Shown here piece by piece: positions 1 to 6,358 of a stretch of 6,358 bases of DNA. The DNA is from Verrucomicrobiota bacterium (GTDB lineage: Bacteria; Verrucomicrobiota; Verrucomicrobiia; Limisphaerales; AV2), in assembly GCA_003218935.1 (NCBI GenBank), contig QHPA01000351.1, positions 1-6,358 of the forward strand, read 5' to 3'. Below the pieces are notes generated by a model, which was not told the DNA's origin, did not search any database, and saw only the letters and a list, made by a program, of their open reading frames with translations. The first letter of the stretch is position 1. Every line of letters begins with the position of its first letter. The position numbers were made by a program, and so were the translations under genes.

Positions 1-2772
1 GCCGCCGTAAGCGTCGTCGTTGCTGGCCACCTCCACCAGATTACTGATGCTCGCATTCGAGGCGGCATTGTTCGTAGTATAGAGCGCCATTATCGTGTCG
101 AATGTCGAATTAGTGGTCCTCAGGGTTAGCACACCATCGGCGGGCGGAGCGAACGTCCACCATACCGATTTCCCGCCGATATTGCCGGCGATCAGCGCAG
201 GTTCGCCGGGTTCTTTCGTTGCCAGGCCGCTGCTGACCGAATTGGTGCCGGAGGTTCCGATCAGCGGAGTCGCGTTGATAAACAGATCGTTGGGTGCGGT
301 TGGCGGGAGGTAACTGACTTGCACCGAGGCCGCAGCCGAGGTGTGCCCCGCGGCGTCAACGGCCACCGCTTGTATGACGTTTGCGCCCGGCTGGAGCAAA
401 ACCGGCGCAACCCAGTTCGTGGTGCCGGCTGCCGGGCTTGCGATCCCGTTGTTGACCTTCACCAGAACTTCAGTCACCCCCGAAATATCAGGCGCGGAAT
501 CGAAGGCCGTTCCGTTGATGGAAATCACTTTGTTGTTCACCGAGACGCCGCTGGAAGGACTGGCGATGAAAATGCTCGGCGGATTCACGTCCAGTCGCCC
601 CCCCGGCGCAATCCGCAATCGAATCGAGCCCAGCGAATTGGTATCGGCGCTCGCAACCGCGATCTGGTAGGCCACTCCCGCCTGCGCGTTAAAGCTCAGA
701 TGAGCAGTTTTCTTCTGCGCGACGCTGCCAACGGCAGCGGCCACCGGCTGGAGGCGGGTCAAATCGTTTCCGGTATAGACCGCGACGACCGCGTCAATGG
801 CACTCCCCGTGGCGTCAACGAGCACGTTCGTATTGCCTGTCGGCGACCACGCCCACCACAGCGAGGCCGCGACCGTCGTCAATCCGCCGTGAAAGGGTTC
901 ATTAGTCTCAATCGTGGCAAATCTGTTGTTCGACAGGATGAACTCCCCTTCAGCCGGCACCTTGGTGGCATTGACGAAATTGTCATTCGAGGGCGGCGGC
1001 ACGATCGTATAAGTGACAACGTTCGTGGCCCCGATTTTGTTTGTCGCCGCCGCGACCACGGTCACGGTCAAAAGTCCCGGAGAGGCGGGTACCTGCAATG
1101 ATGCGCTGTAAATGGCGTCGCCTGCCAGCACATCGGGGGGCTGACCGTTATTGGCGAACGTCAGATTGGTGCTCCCCGCAATCGCCGCACTGACAGTTGC
1201 ATTCGTAACGCTGAAGAGGTCTTTGACTTTCGCGAAAATCGGCTGGGTGGACGAACTCAGGATTGCCGCGCCGGATGGCGGGTCCACGCTCAATTGCAAG
1301 ATGCCCGTCCCGGAGAGAGCGATCGAGTTGTACGCATTCAGACGGCCCCCCGTAATCGTCTTGCCTCTCAATGCAGGTATCGGAACGACTCCCCCAAGAA
1401 TGCGCCCCCGCAACTCGTCCAGGTCCGCGCCCGGATACTGGCTCAGAATCAAAGCCGCAACCCCGACGACGTGTGGCGTCGCCATGCTGGTTCCATCGAA
1501 GAGCTGGTAATCCGAGTCGGAGCCGGCGGTGGAGGAAAAAATATCCACGCCAGGGGCGCCGAGATGCACGGTCGCCTGACCGAAGTTGGAAAAATCGGCA
1601 AGCTGGTCGTTCCGATCAATCGCGGCCACGGCAATGATGTTGTCGAGTTGATAATTGGCGGGATAAGCGGCAAAGAGGTCGTTGTTGAGTCCACTGTTTT
1701 GGGCCGCCACAACAAACAACACGCCTTTCTGTCGCGCGCGATTGATGGCGTCGAACAAAGACTGAGTGAACGGACCTCCGCCCCAACTGTTGTTCATTAT
1801 CTTCGCTCCTTTGTTGACGGCGTAGTCAATGCAAGTAATCGCGTCGCTGAGGGCACCGAACCCCTGCGCGCTCAGAAACTTGCAACCCATCAATCGAACG
1901 TGCCACGTGACACCGACGTGCGGATGGCCATCGTTGGCGGCCGCGCCGATGGTGCCGGACACATGGGTGCCGTGGTTGTTGTCGTCGAACGGATCGCCCG
2001 TCCCGGTGATCGCGTTGATCCCGAATACATCGTCCACAAAGCCGTCGCCGTCGTCATCAACACCGTTGCCGGGCACTTCATCGGGATTGCGCCACATTTG
2101 GTTCACCAGTTCTTGATGGGTATAACGAATGCCGGTATCAACAACCGCCACGATCACATTGGTTGACCCGGTGGTGAAGTCCCAGGCGTTTGTCACCCCG
2201 ATGTCCGCCCCTGCCGTGCCTCCGTTCTGGCCGCGATTGCGCAAGGCCCACAACGTGCCGTTGGTGAACGCCGAGTCCGTCGGAGTCAACAGACTATGGA
2301 CGATGTAGTCCGGCTCGACGTACTCGAACAGACCGGACTTCTTCAACACGTCGATGCGACTCAATAACTTCACGCGCCGCGCCGATTCGTCGGTGCCCGA
2401 CACCACAGCCTGGGCAACCGCGGCGGCCTCTTCCAGCACCGCCAGGCCAGGGACAAGGTTGTACCGTCGGTGGATCTTTGATCCGGCTTGCCTGACTGCT
2501 TCGGCGCTCAAGGCGGACCCCATGCCGTCTTTGAATTTCACCAGAATGCGAGTCGGATGAATCGTGTAGTTGCCAAGTGTGATGAAATTCGTTTGCGCTG
2601 TAAGCGTTCCGGCACTCAACGACCACGCGGCCAACAGAAGCATCCACTGAACCGCCGACCCCACATCGCCAAAACGCGCGAAGCCAGGCTTCGGGCCTCC
2701 CCCCAAGTGCTGACCGGCAGCGATGCGCCAGGAAAGCGCTGACTGATTTCTAAATCGTGTTTTTCCGCTCAT
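1..2772 (-). CDS. Exported subtilisin-like serine protease (S8 family) with Ig-like and PPC-like domains; 3' end beyond the window
   Basis: The frame is open for 924 codons from ATG at 2772 to base 1, with no stop, so the C-terminus is missing. It should be an endopeptidase acting outside the cytoplasm. All catalytic residues are visible: Asp212 in 'VAVVDTGI', His270 in 'NNHGTHVSG', Ser429 in 'DGTSMATPHVVG', and oxyanion Asn359 in 'VAAQNSG', where Gln replaces the usual Gly before Asn. Order of parts: hydrophobic signal segment about 44-59; I9-like propeptide about 70-160 ('ILVKFKDG' to 'YVEPDYIVH'); catalytic domain about 205-485, with an Asp-rich calcium-type insert ('NGVDDDGDGFVDD') between Asp and His; an Ig-like stretch about 487-590; a first PPC-like domain 595-722 ('NDNFVNAT', 'LWWAW'); an Ig-like domain about 726-822; and a second PPC-like domain from about 826 ('VWWTF'), cut off by the window. 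Start 2772 is the longest possible (in-frame TAG at 2779-2781); ATG 2643 is the alternative. It lies 51 bases after the beta-helix gene and is probably co-transcribed with it. The protease assignment is firm; the substrate is unknown. Confidence 0.95.
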   Translation of the reverse strand, partial: MSGKTRFRNQSALSWRIAAGQHLGGGPKPGFARFGDVGSAVQWMLLLAAWSLSAGTLTAQTNFITLGNYTIHPTRILVKFKDGMGSALSAEAVRQAGSKIHRRYNLVPGLAVLEEAAAVAQAVVSGTDESARRVKLLSRIDVLKKSGLFEYVEPDYIVHSLLTPTDSAFTNGTLWALRNRGQNGGTAGADIGVTNAWDFTTGSTNVIVAVVDTGIRYTHQELVNQMWRNPDEVPGNGVDDDGDGFVDDVFGINAITGTGDPFDDNNHGTHVSGTIGAAANDGHPHVGVTWHVRLMGCKFLSAQGFGALSDAITCIDYAVNKGAKIMNNSWGGGPFTQSLFDAINRARQKGVLFVVAAQNSGLNNDLFAAYPANYQLDNIIAVAAIDRNDQLADFSNFGQATVHLGAPGVDIFSSTAGSDSDYQLFDGTSMATPHVVGVAALILSQYPGADLDELRGRILGGVVPIPALRGKTITGGRLNAYNSIALSGTGILQLSVDPPSGAAILSSSTQPIFAKVKDLFSVTNATVSAAIAGSTNLTFANNGQPPDVLAGDAIYSASLQVPASPGLLTVTVVAAATNKIGATNVVTYTIVPPPSNDNFVNATKVPAEGEFILSNNRFATIETNEPFHGGLTTVAASLWWAWSPTGNTNVLVDATGSAIDAVVAVYTGNDLTRLQPVAAAVGSVAQKKTAHLSFNAQAGVAYQIAVASADTNSLGSIRLRIAPGGRLDVNPPSIFIASPSSGVSVNNKVISINGTAFDSAPDISGVTEVLVKVNNGIASPAAGTTNWVAPVLLQPGANVIQAVAVDAAGHTSAAASVQVSYLPPTAPNDLFINATPLIGTSGTNSVSSGLATKEPGEPALIAGNIGGKSVWWTFAPPADGVLTLRTTNSTFDTIMALYTTNNAASNASISNLVEVASNDDAYGG
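2641..2643 (-). other. Alternative start codon (Met44) of the protease
   Basis: An in-frame ATG lies directly before the hydrophobic segment 'MLLLAAWSLSAGTLTA', which has a plausible signal-peptidase site after 'LTA'. Starting here gives a compact signal peptide but leaves its N-region without a positive charge and with no good Shine-Dalgarno sequence. Starting at 2772 supplies Lys and Arg residues and an AGAAGG motif, but places 43 residues before the hydrophobic core, which is long for a signal peptide. The choice cannot be settled from sequence alone. Confidence 0.4.
2679..2693. repeat. Perfect 15-base palindrome near the protease start
   Basis: The sequence CGAAGCCTGGCTTCG (minus-strand reading) is a perfect inverted repeat with 7-base arms around one central base. 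As RNA it could form a six-pair stem with a three-base loop. It lies between the two possible starts of the protease. It would encode part of an odd Gly/Pro/Arg-rich N-terminal extension if translation starts at 2772, or sit in a leader if it starts at 2643. A regulatory hairpin, a REP-like element and chance are all possible. Confidence 0.4.
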
Positions 2773-2823
2773 AACCTTCTATACCCGGCCTGGATCTCTC
2801 ACCCGTCCGCAAGGCACCCGTTA
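2773..2823 (-). other. Short intergenic spacer between the beta-helix gene and the protease
   Basis: This spacer begins with the second in-frame stop (TAA, 2821-2823) of the upstream gene. It contains no strong GC-rich hairpin followed by a T-run, so no intrinsic terminator is visible, and it has no clear sigma70 promoter. A 7-base direct repeat, ACGGGTG on the coding strand, occurs at 2815-2821 and 2800-2806 but is too short to mean much. The arrangement fits read-through transcription from the beta-helix gene into the protease gene. Confidence 0.6.
2775..2780 (-). promoter_or_regulatory. Possible ribosome binding site of the protease (AGAAGG)
   Basis: AGAAGG lies only two bases before ATG 2772. 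The motif is good but the spacing is shorter than the usual five to nine bases, so it supports start 2772 only moderately. It overlaps a TATAGA hexamer at 2778-2783, which could be read as a -10 box, but no matching -35 box is seen at normal spacing. Confidence 0.4.
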
Positions 2824-2826
2824 TCA
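2821..2826 (-). other. Tandem in-frame stop codons TGA TAA
   Basis: The 994-residue gene ends in TGA (2826-2824) followed directly by in-frame TAA (2823-2821). The upstream gene also ends in a double stop, TGA TGA. Double stops reduce read-through; two in a row may reflect chance or selection. Confidence 0.8.
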
Positions 2827-5808
2827 TGGTCCGAACCGCAGCCGGTAGTAACGCTCCGCATCGCTGCTCAACACGTTCCTGTCCTGAACCACCAGGACTC
2901 CGTTGGTGACTGCGATGTTCGTATAAGTTGGAAGCGGCTTCCAGTTCGGTTGGGAAAGGCTGGTTGTGTACTCCGCACTCCAGACGCCGCTCGGAAGACC
3001 AGTCCAGGAAACCGATACGACCCGCGACACCACGCCATTGGCGACCGACACTGTCGCGCCGGTAGCGCTGCCCCCTGCCGAGCAGTTCCAGGCCGTCGGA
3101 TCCGTGGGGTAGCAATCGTAAGCGTTGGGGACGCCGTCGCCGTCCGTGTCAATCGCTGCGCTGAACCGCAAAGCGCGGTTCATGCGGCTCGTCTGTCCGT
3201 TCGCCAGCAGCACGTCCACCGAACTGTTCGGGCCGGCAAAATCCCGGACCCAGCGCAAGCGGCCGTCGGGCTTGAGCGAATCGGCGAATTTTCCGTCGAT
3301 CGTGTCCACCGGCACGTTCGCGTCCGCGAAGTAAATGACCAGGTTGGTGTCGATCGCGAGCACGGACTGCATGTCCGTCTGCGCCGCGCCCGAGAGTTCG
3401 AGGAAGTCTGCGTAGATGGCGTTGTTCGAGCCGGCGCCGGAAAACGTCACGAAACTGGAGTCCGCCGCGCTGACCGCCAACCGGCCAAGGGCGACATTGT
3501 TGCTGTAGCCCGCCGATGAGACGCCGCGGTCTTCCGCCGCCCACACATTGTTCATCTCCTGAAATTGACCGGCCTGGGCTTGCAGAGTTGTGCCCAGCAA
3601 ATCGCCGGACTTCGGTTTGATCAGCAGATTGAACCCATTGTTGCACGTCAGTTTGTTGTCCGCTCCGGCACCGGGGTCGTACAGCGAATTCGTAACCGCG
3701 AGGTAGAACGCAGCGCTGGACAGCCGATAACCGAGCAGCTTGAGGTCTTGCGCGGAAATCGAGAGGTTATTGCCCGCCGTCAGCGCGCCGCCCTCCAGTT
3801 TGCCCGAGCGCGTGTTGAGGTCGAGAAAACCGCCGGCCGTCATCGTGCCGGAATCCTGGAAGTAATCCGAATTGATCGTGATCGCGAAGGACGAAATCGC
3901 TCCGCCGGTATTATTGACCACCGCAGCATACGGTCGAGCCGTGTTACCCAACTCCATCACATCCGGAACAGTGATGGTCCCATTGTTGGTGAGCGACTTC
4001 AGATTGACATTGGTTAAACCCCAATTGGACGTGTCCAACGTCAGCGAACCGTTGACCGTCAGGCCGCCGCCCAGGGCTGAGAAGGCGCCGCCTACTTCGA
4101 TCGTATCATTCAGCACCGAGTTCGAGCTGTTCACGGAAAAATCGTTCAACAACACCTGCGCCGTCGTGGTGATTCCTCCCGCGTTCACGATGAGCACGTG
4201 GACGGCGGCCTCCACGACGTTCGTCGCCAGGTTGGTCACCGTCATCGAGGGATCGTTCGGATCGGGACCGATGTTGGTCACCACCATGCCCGACTGATTG
4301 GTCCAGAATCCGCTCCACATGGTAACCAACCCGCCGAAGCGCTGAATTTGAGGAATCGCCAAATCGTTGCCCGAAACCGACAACAGTCCGTTGGTCGAGC
4401 CAATGTTGTAATTGACGTTGGGCGCGTCCACGAGCAGCCCGGAGCTGCCCTCCAGGTGGGGTGTCTTGATCGTCACGATGCTCTCTCCGCGAATTCGCGT
4501 GCGGGTGAGGTCGAGATTGCTGGCGGTGATATCGATGCGCCCGGGCGTGTTGGTGGGCAATACGCCGCCGGGAGCGACGGTGTTGAGGAACGCCTCGTAG
4601 CCGGCGTAGTTCGCCGACACCACGCGGTTCGAAAAGCTCGGATTGTAGATCAGCGAAGGCGTGAATGGCGCGTTGGTCGAAACGGCCGCGGTCAGGAAGG
4701 TGCAAGGCGGATAGACGTCCACGTAATAGGCCATCGGGCGCTGCGTCACACCGGTTGTCCGGTTGGTGATGCTGGTCAGATTCGTCGAGGTCGGCAGTTG
4801 ATCTAAAATATAGAGCCCGTAAGTGATTGGCTGGCCGGTCACCGTGTTTTTGAACACCGACTTCAACTCGACGACGGCGGTCCGGAATCCGTTGTTCGCC
4901 GGAACGTTTTCTGGAAACTCGTTGTTGATCCACTTGACCTGCGTCTGGATGTTCGTGTCCAGGCCCAGCAACGAGCTTCCCACAAAAACCGCCTGCACAA
5001 TCAAGTTCGTGGGCGAAAGAGCGTTCGTGCGCACGAACACCGACGGACTGGCGATCGGCCCGACAACCACGGCGCCTCCGCCGAACCGATTCGTCACGGC
5101 GTGGCCGGGCGACTGCACCACCAGACTCGCGCCTCGCTGCTGGACGATTTGGTCCGAAGCCAGGTTGGTGACCGCGCCTTCGCCCCAGTATTCATCGAAA
5201 ACGAGGCCCGAGATTGGGAAGAAGTTGGTGGGTGTCCACTCCGGAGGCGTGAAGAAGATGGGTTCTGGCACGCAGGCGCCACCGCCGTTGACCGGGTCCA
5301 CCAGAATCCCTCCGCGAGCCAGATCGAGACTGTTACCGCTCAGTTGCATCAGACCGGAGCCGCCGATTTCCAAAAGCCCCTTGTTGATCAGATTAGTCGC
5401 CGAAAGAAAGAGGAACTCTGATCCGAAAATATTGGCCGGACCGCTCGCGCCGCCGGCGCTGTTCACGATGGCCGCCGCCGGGTGATGAATGCCATCTGCG
5501 GTGACGTAATCGAGCCAAAACCCCGGCCCGGATTGCAGCAAGCCATTATTTGTAAACCAGAGTGTGTTTTGCGTCGTGTAAGGAATGCCTGGATTTGCTC
5601 CAAACAGGGAGCCCGTAATTGGCAGCGCGCAGAAACTGCCGTCGTTGACGAAAACCTCTGCGTCAATCTGCGGAGCGGCGTCGCAGGCCACAGTGCCAAT
5701 GTTATGATAGATGGCAACGGCGGCCCGGGTGGGAACTATCTCCAGGACGGCACACGCAACTGTCAGGAGTAAACGTCTCATATCCTTTAAGCTTTCATCC
5801 GCTGCCAT
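2824..5808 (-). CDS. Large exported beta-helix-like surface protein with TSP3-like calcium loop and C-terminal Ig/Fn3-like domain
   Basis: This complete 994-residue protein probably acts at the cell surface or outside the cell; its molecular function is not recognised. A signal peptide is seen at 10-29 ('MRRLLLTVACAVLEIVPTRA'), with likely cleavage before 'AVAIY'. Residues 31-200 and about 424-760 are rich in short strand-and-turn units with Asn/Gly turns ('NLINKGLLEIGGSGLMQLSG', 'SLTNNGTITVPDVMEL', 'GGALTAGNNLSISAQDLKL'), as in right-handed parallel beta-helices of adhesins and polysaccharide-active proteins. A more globular insert lies at about 200-422 ('VKWINNEFPENVP', 'YGLYILDQLP', 'YYVDVYPP'). 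Residues 887-898 ('DTDGDGVPNAYD') form a thrombospondin type 3-like calcium loop, followed by an Ig/Fn3-like domain 918-994 ending 'ERYYRLRFGP'. Few Cys are present, and no autotransporter barrel, PEP-CTERM or LPXTG motif is seen. The start at 5808 has a well-placed GGAAGG; ATG 5781, directly before 'RRLLL', is an alternative preceded by AAAGG at very short spacing. The fold is inferred from pattern; the coding call is firm. Confidence 0.88.
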   Translation of the reverse strand: MAADESLKDMRRLLLTVACAVLEIVPTRAAVAIYHNIGTVACDAAPQIDAEVFVNDGSFCALPITGSLFGANPGIPYTTQNTLWFTNNGLLQSGPGFWLDYVTADGIHHPAAAIVNSAGGASGPANIFGSEFLFLSATNLINKGLLEIGGSGLMQLSGNSLDLARGGILVDPVNGGGACVPEPIFFTPPEWTPTNFFPISGLVFDEYWGEGAVTNLASDQIVQQRGASLVVQSPGHAVTNRFGGGAVVVGPIASPSVFVRTNALSPTNLIVQAVFVGSSLLGLDTNIQTQVKWINNEFPENVPANNGFRTAVVELKSVFKNTVTGQPITYGLYILDQLPTSTNLTSITNRTTGVTQRPMAYYVDVYPPCTFLTAAVSTNAPFTPSLIYNPSFSNRVVSANYAGYEAFLNTVAPGGVLPTNTPGRIDITASNLDLTRTRIRGESIVTIKTPHLEGSSGLLVDAPNVNYNIGSTNGLLSVSGNDLAIPQIQRFGGLVTMWSGFWTNQSGMVVTNIGPDPNDPSMTVTNLATNVVEAAVHVLIVNAGGITTTAQVLLNDFSVNSSNSVLNDTIEVGGAFSALGGGLTVNGSLTLDTSNWGLTNVNLKSLTNNGTITVPDVMELGNTARPYAAVVNNTGGAISSFAITINSDYFQDSGTMTAGGFLDLNTRSGKLEGGALTAGNNLSISAQDLKLLGYRLSSAAFYLAVTNSLYDPGAGADNKLTCNNGFNLLIKPKSGDLLGTTLQAQAGQFQEMNNVWAAEDRGVSSAGYSNNVALGRLAVSAADSSFVTFSGAGSNNAIYADFLELSGAAQTDMQSVLAIDTNLVIYFADANVPVDTIDGKFADSLKPDGRLRWVRDFAGPNSSVDVLLANGQTSRMNRALRFSAAIDTDGDGVPNAYDCYPTDPTAWNCSAGGSATGATVSVANGVVSRVVSVSWTGLPSGVWSAEYTTSLSQPNWKPLPTYTNIAVTNGVLVVQDRNVLSSDAERYYRLRFGP

Positions 5809-5811
5809 TCA

Positions 5812-6358
5812 TCACCTTCCCAAGGCGAGCTGTTCCAACTGTTGAATCGTTATGCTTCCGCCTTGAGAGAATATCACCGGTTCGTTGGTCGAGCCGTCAA
5901 ACGCGCCAAACAGAAAATAAGGCAGGTTGTTCAGACCAAGAACAGGACCAGGGATTGGTCCCTCGAACGTGATGAAGCCGATGTTGTTGAAGGCGATGAA
6001 CACAGGAGGCCGGATCGTTCCTGGGCCGGCATTCAAGATGGTCCCGCCGCTCAGTGACCGATCGTTCTGCCAGTTCGCTGTGTTCGCCCGCTCCGCGATT
6101 GCGACACCTGGAATCAGAGGACTCACGTCCGGAACGCCCTGCAAATCCCGCGCGCTGAAAACGAGGTCGGGCGTCGTGATAATGCGTAAGACTCTCTGTG
6201 TTCGCGGAACGCCACCGACTTCGATTTTTTCGTCGTAAACGTTGGTGATCGGCGTAAAGAATTCACCCAGAATCGAATCGTAATCACCTCGAATTAAATT
6301 GATTTTGTCCACGCCGAAGCGCAATGCGGGGTCGATCAAGCCGGTGGCGCTGACACCG
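5812..6358 (-). CDS. C-terminal part of an exported-type protein of unknown function; 5' end beyond the window
   Basis: The frame is open from the right edge (first full codon 6357-6355) to TGA at 5814-5812, giving 181 visible residues; the start lies outside. A TTG at 6339 could be read as a start but has open frame before it and no ribosome site, so it is most likely internal. The visible part shows 'FFTPITNVYDEKIEVGGVP', 'RVLRIITTPDLVFSARDLQG', a Pro/Gly-rich stretch ('GPGTIRPPVFIAFNNIGF') and the ending 'GGSITIQQLEQLALGR'. I recognise no catalytic motif, anchor or membrane segment. The style (Asn/Thr-rich, short strands, Gly-Pro turns) matches the large exported proteins next to it, and it resembles C-terminal regions of long uncharacterised verrucomicrobial proteins, though this is recollection rather than a search. 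The stop lies three bases (a second TGA) from the next start, so it is almost certainly in the same operon. Confidence 0.85.
   Translation of the reverse strand, partial: GVSATGLIDPALRFGVDKINLIRGDYDSILGEFFTPITNVYDEKIEVGGVPRTQRVLRIITTPDLVFSARDLQGVPDVSPLIPGVAIAERANTANWQNDRSLSGGTILNAGPGTIRPPVFIAFNNIGFITFEGPIPGPVLGLNNLPYFLFGAFDGSTNEPVIFSQGGSITIQQLEQLALGR
5815..5820 (-). promoter_or_regulatory. Shine-Dalgarno sequence GGAAGG of the beta-helix gene, inside the upstream gene
   Basis: GGAAGG ends six bases before ATG 5808, an ideal spacing. It is also the last two sense codons (Gly-Arg) of the upstream gene, followed by TGA TGA and then ATG. Ribosomes ending the upstream gene would stop on top of this start, so translational coupling is likely. 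This supports 5808 over the internal ATG at 5781. Confidence 0.75.

Noticed and set aside
319..2166. Long plus-strand open frames (319-1101, 1294-2166) opposite the protease
   Set aside because: They lie antisense to a frame with a complete S8 catalytic triad and recognisable domains. Their translations are Arg/Gly/His-rich with no domain pattern, as expected for antisense shadows in G+C-rich coding DNA.
2778..2783. TATAGA as a -10 promoter box for the protease
   Set aside because: The nearest -35-like hexamer (TTGCGG) is about 23 bases upstream, too far. The TATAGA also overlaps the putative ribosome site, so a transcript from it would be leaderless.
2773..2823. Intrinsic terminator between the beta-helix gene and the protease
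   Set aside because: No stable hairpin followed by a run of T is present in the 51 bases.
3565..5485. Plus-strand open frames (3565-4017, 4198-4806, 4823-5485) opposite the beta-helix gene
   Set aside because: These are antisense to the 994-codon gene, which has a good ribosome site, a signal peptide and a known-type C-terminal domain. No independent ribosome site or protein family supports them.
5752..5784. Lipobox at Cys19 of the 994-residue protein ('LLLTVAC')
   Set aside because: The hydrophobic stretch before Cys is too short, position -3 is Thr, and the hydrophobic segment continues past the Cys to a good signal-peptidase I site after 'PTRA'.
1..6358. CRISPR array, tRNA, IS element or phage genes
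   Set aside because: No regularly spaced repeats, cloverleaf-like segment, transposase motif or terminal inverted repeats were seen; nearly all bases are accounted for by three coding frames.

Overview
The window carries three tightly spaced genes, all on the minus strand and therefore read from right to left: the 3' end of a secreted-type protein of unknown function (5812-6358), a complete 994-residue beta-rich, probably beta-helical exported protein (2824-5808), and a multidomain subtilisin-like serine protease (S8 family) that starts at 2772 and is still open at base 1. No RNA gene, CRISPR array, insertion sequence or integrase is visible. Almost the whole window is coding; the only real gap is 51 bases at 2773-2823.

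The likely source is a Verrucomicrobiota bacterium, perhaps of the Pedosphaera/Limisphaerales type. This is an inference from family resemblance and no search was run. The supporting signs are a G+C content that looks to be in the upper fifties, long exported proteins rich in Thr-Asn dipeptides, pre-peptidase C-terminal-like (PPC-like) domains with the 'NDNF' and 'WW' signatures, a thrombospondin type 3-like calcium loop before the last domain, and a C-terminus ending in 'ERYYRLRFGP'. No PEP-CTERM signal, autotransporter barrel, LPXTG motif or convincing lipobox is visible in the one complete protein.

The layout suggests one transcription unit. The upstream gene ends with two in-frame stops (TGA TGA), directly followed by the ATG of the 994-residue protein, whose Shine-Dalgarno sequence lies in the last two sense codons of the upstream gene. 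The 994-residue gene also ends in two in-frame stops (TGA TAA), and the protease follows after 51 bases with no clear terminator between them. The simplest reading is a cell-surface or extracellular protein cluster in which a calcium-dependent exported protease is made together with large beta-rich surface proteins. The protease could process them or act on outside polymers, but the sequence alone does not show this.

I found no clearly new system. The points most worth following are the anchor-less beta-helix protein with its recurrent-looking C-terminal domain, its pairing with the protease, the palindrome around the uncertain protease start, and the shared Thr-Asn enrichment.
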